NCBI RefSeq assembly: GCF_004751985.1 | Contig: NZ_CP038492.1 | Span: 3,038,001 to 3,102,000 of the forward strand | Reading direction: 5' to 3' | DNA: 64,000 nucleotides | Source of the DNA: Rhodophyticola sp. CCM32 | GTDB taxonomy: Bacteria; Pseudomonadota; Alphaproteobacteria; Rhodobacterales; Rhodobacteraceae | Shown here: one piece after another, positions 35,202-43,181 of the stretch | Numbering within the stretch: position 1 is the stretch's first letter | Layout of the letters: each line of letters begins with the position of its first letter | Program-made: the position numbers and the translations under genes | Notes under the pieces: generated by a model | Told to the model about the DNA's origin: nothing | The model's input: the letters and a program-made list of their open reading frames with translations, nothing else | Databases searched by the model: none

Positions 35202-35581
35202 TCGATCAGAACCAGCCGGGTAAAACCGGCCTGCTCCAGCTCTGACAACACGGTCACCAGCCGTTGCAGGCTGGCCCCGTCACGACCGCGCAGGATGATC
35301 ATATCTGCCGGATCGGGTATCAACTCATGCAAGTGCGCCACAATTTGGGACAGTTCCGCATCCTGCCCGTTCAGGCGCTGGCCATCGGGCAGCACATCCA
35401 CCAGACGCGGCGGCCCGGAATAGGTACTGTCCTGCTGCCCGGTCAGGGACAGTGGCAGGGCGCCATCCTGTCCGAACCGGGCGACCAGCATGAAAAACAC
35501 CAGCAGCAGAAAGACCACGTCGATCATCGGCGTCAGGCTGGGGCGGCGGCTTTGCCGGGGAATGGCGAACTGAAAGCTCAT
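35198..35581 (-). CDS. exbD: ExbD-family protein 1 (keeps the conserved Asp)
   Basis: A 127-residue ExbD/TolR-type protein. The membrane helix LTPMIDVVFLLLVFFMLVARF holds Asp21, the proton-path residue. The periplasmic domain follows, with DMIILRGRDGASLQRLVTVLSELEQAGFTRLVLI, typical of the family. It works with ExbB as the motor for TonB. It sits between exbB and exbD2 with ATGA overlaps on both sides, indicating tightly coupled translation and probably defined stoichiometry. Confidence 0.9.
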   Translation of the reverse strand: MSFQFAIPRQSRRPSLTPMIDVVFLLLVFFMLVARFGQDGALPLSLTGQQDSTYSGPPRLVDVLPDGQRLNGQDAELSQIVAHLHELIPDPADMIILRGRDGASLQRLVTVLSELEQAGFTRLVLIE

Positions 35582-36201
35582 TCCGGCCCCCGGGTGAAGA
35601 TACGGGTGGCGGCATCTTCCATATCGGCCTGAAGGCGGTCGACCACGCTTTCAAACCAGGTCAGCATCATCGAGGCGGGAATGGCCACGACCATGCCGGC
35701 GGCGGTGGTCAGCAAGGCCTCCCAAATCCCGCCGGCCAGTGCTGACGGGTCTGCGCGGCTGCCTGCGGTCTGCAGCGCCTGAAACGCGGCAATCATGCCC
35801 AGAACAGTCCCCAACAGGCCCAGGAGAGGCGCAATTGTCGCGATCAGCTCCAGCGCGCGAAACCCGCCCCGCGCCTCGGAGAGGAGCGATCGGGCAACCC
35901 GTGTGGTTTCATCACGCGCGGTGTCCGGCGTCAGTGCCGGGTCAAGCCGCGCGGCCATCGCGGTTGCGGCCAGACGCGCGCGCACCGATTTTCGCCCCCG
36001 GATACGGGACAGGCCCGTTTCGGCATCCCCCGCCTGCCAGCAGGCAATGGCGCTGTCGGTGACGGTGCCGCCCGACCAGACCCCGATCTGCAGAAATTGC
36101 CAGATTTTCCACAGGCTCAGCGCCAGGGTGATCACCGACAGGGCGGCGATGGCCCAGATCACCGGCCCACCCTGGGTCAGGAATGTAAGCGCGTCATTCA
36201 T
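35578..36201 (-). CDS. exbB: ExbB/TolQ/MotA-family proton channel
   Basis: A 207-residue inner-membrane protein: helix 1 GGPVIWAIAALSVITLALSLW, a cytoplasmic loop, then ALELIATIAPLLGLLGTVLGMI (the conserved MotA/TolQ/ExbB pore helix) and WEALLTTAAGMVVAIPASMML. It forms the pentameric channel of the TonB motor. The ATG at 36199-36201 overlaps the stop of the upstream BtuF-like gene by 4 bp; a longer reading to 36351 lies inside that gene and is rejected. Confidence 0.92.
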   Translation of the reverse strand: MNDALTFLTQGGPVIWAIAALSVITLALSLWKIWQFLQIGVWSGGTVTDSAIACWQAGDAETGLSRIRGRKSVRARLAATAMAARLDPALTPDTARDETTRVARSLLSEARGGFRALELIATIAPLLGLLGTVLGMIAAFQALQTAGSRADPSALAGGIWEALLTTAAGMVVAIPASMMLTWFESVVDRLQADMEDAATRIFTRGPE

Positions 36202-37001
36202 GCGCTTGCCCTTTTCTCGGCCATGTCCCCCCACAGGATATCCAGCATCGCGTCCAGCCCGTCCCCCAGGGCGGCGGGACCCGGTTGCAGGATCAGGGGG
36301 GATTTGATCTCGGAAATCCGCCCGGTTTTCACGGCGGGAATATCCTGCCATCCGGGGCGGGCCGCAATCCGCTCAGGCCTCACTTTCTTGCCGCACCAGC
36401 TGGCGATGATCACATCGGGGGCGGCGGCAATCACGTCACTTGGGTCGATGATCCGGTCGCGGGCGGCCTGTTCATGGCGCAGATGGGCAAACACATCCTC
36501 ACCGCCTGCGATCTCGATCAACTCGCTGACCCAGGCGATGCCGGAAATGGCGGGGTCATCCCATTCCTCGAAATAGACCCGGGGGCGATGGGCGCGGGGC
36601 AGATCACGCAGGCATTGCAGCCTTGCCTCGAACCGTGCGGCCAGCGCCTTGGCCCTGGCACCTGCCCCGACCAGCACACCCAGCGTGCGGATCATCGCCA
36701 GAATACCGGCAATATCGCGTTGATTGAACGCATGCACAGCCACGCCCGAGCGGATCAGTTCGGCCACGATATCGGCCTGAAGATCCGAGAAGGTGAGCAC
36801 CAGATCAGGCTCCAATGCGAGGATTTTCGGGATATCCGCCGAGGTAAAGGCGCCCACGCGCGGTTTTTCCTGCCGCACCCTGGCTGGGCGGATGGCATAG
36901 CCGGTAACGCCGACAATCCGGTGATCCTCCCCCAGCAGATAAAGCGTTTCGACGGTTTCCTCGGTCAGGCAGATGATCCGGCTTGGGGGGAAGGCTTTCA
37001 T
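36198..37001 (-). CDS. BtuF-like cobalamin-binding protein without signal peptide
   Basis: A 267-residue member of the periplasmic-binding-protein family PF01497 (RIICLTEETVETLYLLGEDHRIVGVTGYAIRP, then PRVGAFTSADIPKILALEPDLVL and VYFEEWDDPAISGI). It starts directly with MKAFPPSRIICLTEE, so it lacks any export signal, unlike the second PF01497 protein of the same operon (39383-40237). It is presumably cytoplasmic and could hold corrinoid for CbiZ, whose gene is immediately upstream and overlaps it by 4 bp. This is an inference; the ligand has not been shown. Confidence 0.82.
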   Translation of the reverse strand: MKAFPPSRIICLTEETVETLYLLGEDHRIVGVTGYAIRPARVRQEKPRVGAFTSADIPKILALEPDLVLTFSDLQADIVAELIRSGVAVHAFNQRDIAGILAMIRTLGVLVGAGARAKALAARFEARLQCLRDLPRAHRPRVYFEEWDDPAISGIAWVSELIEIAGGEDVFAHLRHEQAARDRIIDPSDVIAAAPDVIIASWCGKKVRPERIAARPGWQDIPAVKTGRISEIKSPLILQPGPAALGDGLDAMLDILWGDMAEKRASA

Positions 37002-37645
37002 GCGCGGTTCTCCGTTTTCATCCAGACCCGGGTGCCCTCGCTCACCGCATCATACACCACGCGGCCAATGACCTCGCCGGGTTCCGTATGAAGCCCCGCA
37101 TAGGCCATGTCACCCGGCGGGCAGGCCAGCGCGATGCAATCGGTGCCGGTGCCCGTGGCGGGGCCTTCGGGCAGGCCGGGCCCATGGGTCAGGATGGCCG
37201 CCGTGCGGGCCTGGGTTGCGATCGACAATGCCTCGGTCATCGCAGGCATGCCAAGCCCGTGGGACAGGGTGACAAGCAGATTGACCGTGCCATAGCCAGC
37301 GGCCAGGGCCGGTTGCCGGTATCCGACCCGTTCCGCATTGGACAGGCCCACCGTGGCCAGGCAAGAGGCCTGAAACGCGCCGGATCTGGCTTCTGCGAAA
37401 GTGTATTTTTCGATATTGCGCGAGGTCAGCATTGCCACCGCATCGGTCTGGCCGATGCCGGTCAGTTCCCGGGCAAGCCATGCTGTGGCGTCCAGACCTT
37501 TGGTCAGATCCTGATTGCGGACCTCGCGCCAGATCACCTGCCGCGCAATGGCCAGCCCCGGGCGGTGGGGTGCCCAGCTTAACACCCGCATCTCCTGACC
37601 CAGATCAGCGGTCAGCCAGGGGCGGGACAGGGTGATGCGGATCAT
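36998..37645 (-). CDS. cbiZ: Adenosylcobinamide amidohydrolase CbiZ
   Basis: A 215-residue CbiZ-family enzyme: WREVRNQDLTKGLDATAWLARELTG, DAVAMLTSRNIEKYTFAEA, ATVGLSNAERVGYRQ and GTVNLLVTLSHGL are characteristic. CbiZ opens the amide bond of adenosylcobinamide to give cobyric acid; the Rhodobacter sphaeroides enzyme also attacks pseudocobalamin, allowing remodelling of imported corrinoids. The ATG at 37643-37645 overlaps the btuD stop by 4 bp. Its place in a B12-import operon supports a salvage role. Longer readings to 37804 lie within btuD. Confidence 0.9.
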   Translation of the reverse strand: MIRITLSRPWLTADLGQEMRVLSWAPHRPGLAIARQVIWREVRNQDLTKGLDATAWLARELTGIGQTDAVAMLTSRNIEKYTFAEARSGAFQASCLATVGLSNAERVGYRQPALAAGYGTVNLLVTLSHGLGMPAMTEALSIATQARTAAILTHGPGLPEGPATGTGTDCIALACPPGDMAYAGLHTEPGEVIGRVVYDAVSEGTRVWMKTENRA

Positions 37646-38400
37646 CGGGTCACCTCCAGCGGCTGAAAGATCAGCCCATGGTCGGTTTCGGCGATATGGG
37701 CGGCGATACCAAAGACCTGATGCAGGTTTTCCCGGGTCAGCACGTCTTTGGGCGTGCCATCGGCCACAAGCCGCCCCTTGTCCAGCAGCAGAAGCCGGGT
37801 GCAATGGCGCGCCGCAAGGCCCAGATCATGCAGCGAGGTGACAATGGTTTTCCCGCCTGCGGCAAGGCGGGCAAACAGCTCCATCGTGGCGATCTGAAAC
37901 GCCGGGTCGAGCCCGGCAATCGGTTCATCGGCCAGGATCACAGGCGTGTCCTGCGCCAGAACCCGGGCAATCAGAACCCTGGCCTGTTCGCCGCCGGACA
38001 GGGCGGTGGCAGGGCGGGTTTCATAGCCGGTCAGCGCCATATCGGTCAGCGCGGCTTTGGTTGCGGCGTGATCTTCCGCACCGGGTTTCGCACCCCCCGC
38101 CAGATGCGGCACACGGCCCAGCATGATCAGGGTTTCCACCGCCACGGGCCAGGCAATCTCGCGGGTTTGCGGCATCCAGGCGGCGGTTTTTGCCCGCACC
38201 CGCGCGGGGAGTGCGGCGAGGGAGGACATGCCGGTGCAGGGCTGAAGGCCCAGAATACCCCGCAACAGGGTCGTTTTTCCGGCGCCATTCGGGCCGATCA
38301 GGCCAACAATCTCGCCCGGATCAAGGGACAGGCTGACATGATCCACCACCGCGCTGCCGCCACGATGCACGCTGAGGTCAGAGACGGTAAGCGCGCTCAT
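37642..38400 (-). CDS. btuD: Cobalamin ABC transporter, ATP-binding protein
   Basis: A 252-residue ABC ATPase: Walker A LIGPNGAGKTTLLRG, Q-loop region AAWMPQTREIAWP, signature ALSGGEQARVLIAR, Walker B PVILADEPIAGLDPA and switch His in VTSLHDLGLAARHC. This is the FecE/BtuD subgroup that partners FecCD-type permeases. It powers corrinoid import across the inner membrane. It is coupled by 4-bp overlaps to btuC upstream and cbiZ downstream. Confidence 0.93.
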   Translation of the reverse strand: MSALTVSDLSVHRGGSAVVDHVSLSLDPGEIVGLIGPNGAGKTTLLRGILGLQPCTGMSSLAALPARVRAKTAAWMPQTREIAWPVAVETLIMLGRVPHLAGGAKPGAEDHAATKAALTDMALTGYETRPATALSGGEQARVLIARVLAQDTPVILADEPIAGLDPAFQIATMELFARLAAGGKTIVTSLHDLGLAARHCTRLLLLDKGRLVADGTPKDVLTRENLHQVFGIAAHIAETDHGLIFQPLEVTR

Positions 38401-39386
38401 GTCATCTGCCTCCGCGTCTTGTAGATCAGATGCAGGAACAAGGGCGCGCCGATGATCGCCATGACCACGCCCAGTTTCAGGTCACGGTCGGGCAGGATCA
38501 GGCGCACGGCGATATCGGCAGCCAGCACCATGGCGGCCCCGCCCAGCGCCGAGGCAGGCAGAAGCGCTGCCGGGCGCGCGCCCACAAAGGGGCGCAGAAT
38601 ATGGGGCACAACCAGCCCGACAAAGCCGATGGCGCCCGCCACGGCGGTGGCCGCCCCGACCGAGGCGGCAACGCCGATAACCAGCCGCAGGCGCAGGCGG
38701 GCCAGATGGATACCCATGGCAGAGGCGGCGTCCTGCCCCAGTGTCAGGGCATCCAGCCCCCGGCCAAGACTGGCCAGCAGCGCCCAGCCGACCGCCATCA
38801 CCGGCAGGGCGATGGCCACATGGTCAAAGGACCGGTCAGAGACCGAGCCAAGCATCCAGAACACAATCTCGCTGACCGCAAAAGGATTGGGGGACAGGTT
38901 GAGAACCAGCGACAGAAACGCCCCTGCCAGCGCGCTGATGGCAATGCCCGCCAGGATCAGTGTCAGCGATCCGCCCCTTGATCCGGCCAGCAGAAGCAGC
39001 AATAAAACAGAGACTAAAGCGCCTGTCAGAGCCGAAACTGGCAAAGCCAGTGCAAAGCTGGCGGCAAACCCGGTTTGCAGGGCAATCACCGCGCCCAATG
39101 CGGCAGAGGAGGAAACGCCGATCAGCCCCGGCTCGGCCAGCGGGTTGCGCAGAAAGCCTTGCAGCGCCGCGCCGGACAGTCCCAGACTGACCCCCACCAT
39201 CATCGCCAGAACCGCGCGCGGCAGACGAATTTCGCGCATCACAAGGGTCACCGCCTCCCCTTCGCCGCGGATCAGGGCGGTGATGCTTTCGCCGATGCCA
39301 AACCCCGCCGGGCCGATCAGAAGCGAAATACAGAACAGCAGCGCCACAAGGGCGCTCAGGGTCAGAAGAAGGGCAGGGCGTTTCAT
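38397..39386 (-). CDS. btuC: Cobalamin ABC transporter, FecCD-family permease
   Basis: A 329-residue, highly hydrophobic permease with about ten helices. Family marks: REIRLPRAVLAMMVGVSLGLSGAALQGFLRNPLAEPGLIGVSSSAALG and, near the C-terminus, FVGLVVPHILRPFVG. The BtuC/FhuB/FecCD group imports siderophores, heme and B12; assignment to B12 rests on the riboswitch, BtuB and CbiZ of the same operon. ATGA overlaps join it to btuF and btuD. Confidence 0.93.
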   Translation of the reverse strand: MKRPALLLTLSALVALLFCISLLIGPAGFGIGESITALIRGEGEAVTLVMREIRLPRAVLAMMVGVSLGLSGAALQGFLRNPLAEPGLIGVSSSAALGAVIALQTGFAASFALALPVSALTGALVSVLLLLLLAGSRGGSLTLILAGIAISALAGAFLSLVLNLSPNPFAVSEIVFWMLGSVSDRSFDHVAIALPVMAVGWALLASLGRGLDALTLGQDAASAMGIHLARLRLRLVIGVAASVGAATAVAGAIGFVGLVVPHILRPFVGARPAALLPASALGGAAMVLAADIAVRLILPDRDLKLGVVMAIIGAPLFLHLIYKTRRQMT

Positions 39387-40237
39387 GGCGGCGCCTCCAT
39401 CCGGTCACGGGCCGCGCGCAGATCGGCCAGCGCGGTCAGAACCCGGGGTGTCCCACAGACCCAGTCAGGGCCGCTGATAAACCCGTGGCCTGCGGCGATA
39501 ACCGCCTCCAGCGCCGGGTGGTCCAATATCTCCTCGGACCGGGAATTGCCCGGATAGCTGCCGGTGCGGATCACCATATCGGGCGCGGCCATGACCAGAA
39601 GTTCCAGCGCCAGGCGGCCGCTGCTGTCGCGGCCCAGGTCTTCGGCGACATGGCGAAACCCGGCTGTGGTCAGAATGTCATGAGACAGGGTGCCGGTGCC
39701 AAGGGAATAGCCATTGGGATAATAGAAGGCGGCGCGGGGCCCGGTTTGTGGCTGGCTGAGCGTGGCGAGCGCCGTCTCGAACCGGGCGATTTCAGCCCCG
39801 GCCTGCGCCTCGCGATGCAAAAGCGCCCCGATCTCGGCCAATCGGTCTGTGACCTGATCCAGGCCGGTGACGATGTCAATCTGGGCGACCTCAACCCCCA
39901 GCCGGCGCAGCATCGAGACAACGGCAGGGTCGGAATAGGTGCCGGCCAGAACCAGATCGGGGGCCAGCAGATAAATCTCCTCGGCCCCGCCAAAATTCGC
40001 CGGATAGGCCACCGCTTCGGCATGCATGGGGGAAATCAGGGGATCGGTGGCAATATCGCTGACCGAGATCAATTGCCCCGGCGCGGCCAGCATCATCGCC
40101 AGTTGATCAGTGCACAGATTCATCGAGACGACCCGCGCAGGCGGCGCGTCGGCCAAAGCCGGAGCGGTGGCAAGCAGGAAACCCGCCACCGCAAGGACAC
40201 CAGAGAGGCGATCAGAAACGTGCGCGAAGGCCAACAT
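39383..40237 (-). CDS. btuF: Cobalamin ABC transporter, periplasmic binding protein
   Basis: A 284-residue PF01497 binding protein. Signal peptide within MLAFAHVSDRLSGVLAVAGFLLATAPALA, then PARVVSMNLCTDQLAMMLA, NFGGAEEIYLLAPDLVLAGTYS and AAFYYPNGYSLGTGTLSHDIL. It delivers corrinoid to BtuCD. The ATG at 40235-40237 is preferred: AGGG lies about 10 nt upstream and the signal peptide starts here. Extensions to 40261 or 40291 would lie deeper in btuB. The start overlaps the btuB end by 26 bp and the stop overlaps btuC by 4 bp. Confidence 0.88.
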   Translation of the reverse strand: MLAFAHVSDRLSGVLAVAGFLLATAPALADAPPARVVSMNLCTDQLAMMLAAPGQLISVSDIATDPLISPMHAEAVAYPANFGGAEEIYLLAPDLVLAGTYSDPAVVSMLRRLGVEVAQIDIVTGLDQVTDRLAEIGALLHREAQAGAEIARFETALATLSQPQTGPRAAFYYPNGYSLGTGTLSHDILTTAGFRHVAEDLGRDSSGRLALELLVMAAPDMVIRTGSYPGNSRSEEILDHPALEAVIAAGHGFISGPDWVCGTPRVLTALADLRAARDRMEAPP

Positions 40238-42026
40238 AAAACGCCCTGTCGCTGGTGCCATAGCCGCGGGTGGTCTGATAATCCTCGTCAAACAGGTTGT
40301 TGACCCGCAGATAGACCTCGGAGGTCTCGTTGATTTCCCGGGTGATGGTCAGATTTGCCAGGGTGTAATCGGGCATCGGCACAATATCGGGAAAGTCCGA
40401 ATCGAGGCGATCCATCACATGCTGCACTGTGAAGGTGCCGGACCAGCCCGGTGCGAATTCTCCCGTCACGCCCAGAGAAATATCATGCTCGGGCACCCGG
40501 ATCAGCCGGTCATCATTGCGATCCCTGGCATCCGTGTAGGTGTAAGTGCCGAACAGTCGCAAACTGTCGGTGATCTCATAATCCATTGTCACCTCAACAC
40601 CCCGTGATGTGCTGGTGCCCGGCACCTGAGTATAGCTGCCGCCTGAGAACTGAATCAAATCGTCAATCTCGGTGTGGAACAGTGTCCCGCCAAGCGTCAG
40701 ACGCCCGAAATCCTGTTCCACCCCCAATTCGGCGCTGCGGCTTTGTTCCGGCTGAAGGGCCGGGTTGCCGAAGGCGCTGAACAGTTCAAACAGCGACGGG
40801 GCGCGAAACCCCGTGCCATAGGAAACCCGAACAATCATGTCCGGTGTCGGGCGCCAGGCAAGGGCGATCCGGCCCGTTGTCTGCCCACCATAGACCGAGT
40901 GGTCATCAAAGCGAAGCGAGGCCGACAGATCAAGATCGGGGGTAAGCGGCGTGTTCAGATCACCATAGACCGAGTTGATGTCATATCGGCCGTTGATTGC
41001 ATCGGCGCTGAATTCCTCTTCCGAGGTTTCGGCGCCGAAGACCAGCACGCCACCATTGCCCAGGCTTGCGGTGCCCTTATAGGTCAGCTCGCGCCGCTGC
41101 CCTTCGAAATTCTGGGTGAACCCGATGGGGAAATACCGGTCAGTGTCCGAGACGATGGCGGCAATCTCATGGTCGATGCCGAAGGCGTTGAATTCGGCAT
41201 AGACCCGGCCCGCGCGCCGCCGGGTTTCGCCGGTCTGCGAGCCATCGCCCCCGGCCCCGCCAGAGCCGTCAAACTCCGCGAAACTGTCTTCGAAAAACCC
41301 GCTGAAACCCAGCCGAAGATTATCGGTGACGTCAAACGCGCCGGTCAGGGTCAGCGTGGTCGAATCGTGGCCATCATCTTCCGTGTTGCCAAGATTCTCA
41401 TCCGCGGCAGAAAACCCATCGGTGATCAGCCGTGTGGCGGAAAACGCCAGTTCGCCCCGTTCAAACCGCGATGCCACCCCGATGGAGCCTAGATAGGTGT
41501 CGTAACTGCCGGCCTCGGCCGAGATGGTGACCTCGGTGCCGATCTCGTCAGGCGCCTGCAATGTGGTGATCGAGATGACACCCGCAATCGCCTCGGACCC
41601 GTAGAGCGCCGATTGGGAGCCATAAAGCACCTCGATCCGCGACAGGGCGCTTGTGGTCAGAGAGCCGAAATTGAACGCGGTCTGGGTGCCGGACGGATCG
41701 GTCACGTCGATGCCGTCGATCAGAACCGGAATGTAACGCTCTCCCAACCCGCGAATGCGGATCGAGGTGTTGCTGCCGATCGGGCCATTCTGGCTGATAC
41801 TGACGCCGGGCAGGGTGGCCAGATAATCAGAAAGCTGAATGTCGCCGCTTTCCTGCAACTCCTCCCCGGTGACAACTGCCACGGAGGCGCCGGTGCGGCT
41901 GGCCTCCAATACGGTCAGCCCTGCGGAAAAGATGATTTCATCCAGCGCGAAAACCGGCGCATCCTGCGCCTGCACGGATGCGGTTGAAAGAAGGGTCGCG
42001 GTGAAAGCGCCCAATGCCTTTTTCAT
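40212..42026 (-). CDS. btuB: TonB-dependent cobalamin receptor BtuB
   Basis: A 604-residue outer-membrane receptor. Signal peptide MKKALGAFTATLLSTASVQA, TonB-box-like DEIIFSAG, plug domain with LSDYLATLPGVSISQNGPIG, IRIRGLGERYIPVLIDGIDV and YGSQSALYGSEAIAGVISI. A 22-strand barrel follows, ending in YVGLRARF with terminal Phe. Vitamin B12 is the likely ligand because a cobalamin riboswitch precedes it and Btu/Cbi genes follow. The ATG at 42024-42026 has GGGGGA 5-10 nt upstream. Confidence 0.93.
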   Translation of the reverse strand: MKKALGAFTATLLSTASVQAQDAPVFALDEIIFSAGLTVLEASRTGASVAVVTGEELQESGDIQLSDYLATLPGVSISQNGPIGSNTSIRIRGLGERYIPVLIDGIDVTDPSGTQTAFNFGSLTTSALSRIEVLYGSQSALYGSEAIAGVISITTLQAPDEIGTEVTISAEAGSYDTYLGSIGVASRFERGELAFSATRLITDGFSAADENLGNTEDDGHDSTTLTLTGAFDVTDNLRLGFSGFFEDSFAEFDGSGGAGGDGSQTGETRRRAGRVYAEFNAFGIDHEIAAIVSDTDRYFPIGFTQNFEGQRRELTYKGTASLGNGGVLVFGAETSEEEFSADAINGRYDINSVYGDLNTPLTPDLDLSASLRFDDHSVYGGQTTGRIALAWRPTPDMIVRVSYGTGFRAPSLFELFSAFGNPALQPEQSRSAELGVEQDFGRLTLGGTLFHTEIDDLIQFSGGSYTQVPGTSTSRGVEVTMDYEITDSLRLFGTYTYTDARDRNDDRLIRVPEHDISLGVTGEFAPGWSGTFTVQHVMDRLDSDFPDIVPMPDYTLANLTITREINETSEVYLRVNNLFDEDYQTTRGYGTSDRAFYVGLRARF

Positions 42027-42176
42027 GATATCCCCCAAATCGGCCCCATACGCAGGGCCGGGTGATGCCAAAAAATGTCTTTGGAAGGGGAATGGCCCCG
42101 CCGCCGACGGTGAAAATGCCACCACGACGGAACGTCCGTTGTTCTTGGCGCCCTCCGCGCCCGAACAGGGTGATCA

Positions 42177-42357
42177 CCTCGGCAGGTCTCCTGACTTGCG
42201 GGTCGATGCTTGGCTGAACCTTCCCAACCCATCTGGGGCCAGTGGTTTTTTGTCAGCCGCGCTCACCGCTTACAGTTGCGGGGGCAGTCACGGAATTGGG
42301 CAGGGCCCGCACCGTAGTTCCCTTTTACCCGGATGATTTTCACTGTCCGGACCGAAG
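42177..42357 (-). promoter_or_regulatory. Cobalamin (B12) riboswitch controlling the btuB operon
   Basis: Read on the minus strand: closing stem CTTCGG (42357-42352) with CCGAGG (42182-42177), the conserved AAAAGGGAAC block, GCCCCCGCAACTGTAAGCGG and the B12 box AGTCAGGAGACCTGCC (42196-42181). All hallmark blocks are present in order. The expression platform is within the 150 nt up to the btuB ATG. Coenzyme B12 binding should switch the whole ten-gene operon off. Confidence 0.95.
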
Positions 42358-42370
42358 CAGATATCTGCTT
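42355..42370. promoter_or_regulatory. Perfect 16-bp palindrome at the riboswitch 5' edge
   Basis: AAGCAGATATCTGCTT is its own reverse complement. It overlaps the first three bases of the riboswitch closing stem, so it is at or near the promoter or transcription start of the btuB operon. It may be an operator for an unknown repressor or activator. Confidence 0.4.
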
Positions 42371-42455
42371 ACGCAAGAGACTTGCCCGGCTCAAGCCTGA
42401 AAGCGACGCCTTCCTTGCGGGAATACGTCACAGGATCAAACGCACCTGTTTTGCC

Positions 42456-43015
42456 GGGACTGTTGCATTAATCGGTTGAGGCTGGTCTTGCGTTTTTTGT
42501 TTGCAGCGGATTATGCGGCTTCGAACATCTGAGAGATGAACAGGGTCTCTCCCTGAACAGCAGCTTGTTTATGATGAATGTGGCCGCGCTTGATGGTGCG
42601 TAAAGTCTCTATCCCGCTCAGGGTTGCTTTCGCCGTTCGCAAGGAACGAAAGTTCTGTCGGTATCCCAATAGTCGCATCATTGCGGCGTGATCGCTTTCG
42701 ATCAAATTGCTTCGCCACTTTTGGTCAATATGTCGAATGCTGTCAAATGCGGATCATAACGATGGTTGATTTCGCGAATAACGCGCCGATATGCCTGCGC
42801 CTTGTCGGTCACGATTGTGACGGGCCATGCTCACGACCTCCTCTTTGGCAGAAGTGAATCACAGCTCGGTCAATGTGGGAAGCCGATTAAGGGGTATGGG
42901 GCCTAGGGCGGTTTCTGCTCTACATCACCTCGTCTTTAACCTGACAGAAGGCGGAGGGTGAGGGTGAGTGGAACGTTCGCAAGCATGGCCTTCATCCGAT
43001 TTGTGCAACAGAACC
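42456..43015 (-). mobile_element. Internally deleted IS6-family insertion sequence
   Basis: A 560-bp remnant. Left end GGGACTGTTGCA (42456-42467) and right end TGCAACAGAACC (43004-43015) are imperfect terminal inverted repeats of IS6 type. Intact relatives are about 800 bp, so roughly a third is missing, including the N-terminal half of the transposase. No 8-bp target duplication is visible next to the ends, as expected after rearrangement. It separates the B12 operon from the AT-rich island. Confidence 0.85.
42511..42826 (-). pseudogene. IS6-family transposase, C-terminal fragment with frameshift
   Basis: Minus-strand reading gives PVTIVTDKAQAYRRVIREIN and HRYDPH, then, after a one-base slip at the A-run 42745-42747, DSIRHIDQKWRSNLIESDHA and AMMRLLGYRQNFRSLRTAKA, TLSGIETLRTIKRGHIHHKQ and a stop at 42511. 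This is the end of the DDE domain and C-terminus of an IS6-family transposase. The helix-turn-helix and first catalytic Asp are gone; it cannot be active. Confidence 0.88.
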
Positions 43016-43181
43016 ATGCATGATGCCAAAACCTTCCAAGATGCCAAACATTTGTTATGGGGTTTTGTAACGGCTAGGGCATTGGTCGTTCGTTCTCAGA
43101 TTGAGCGTAACAAAACCACCGTTTGTGTGACCTTTCACCTATGATTCAAGTGACCGTTTTCGTTGTCGGCGTTAGAGATTG

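Noticed and set aside
42448..43023. 8-bp target-site duplication around the IS6 remnant
   Set aside because: The flanks GTTTTGCC and ATGCATGA do not match, so simple insertion followed by decay is not supported.
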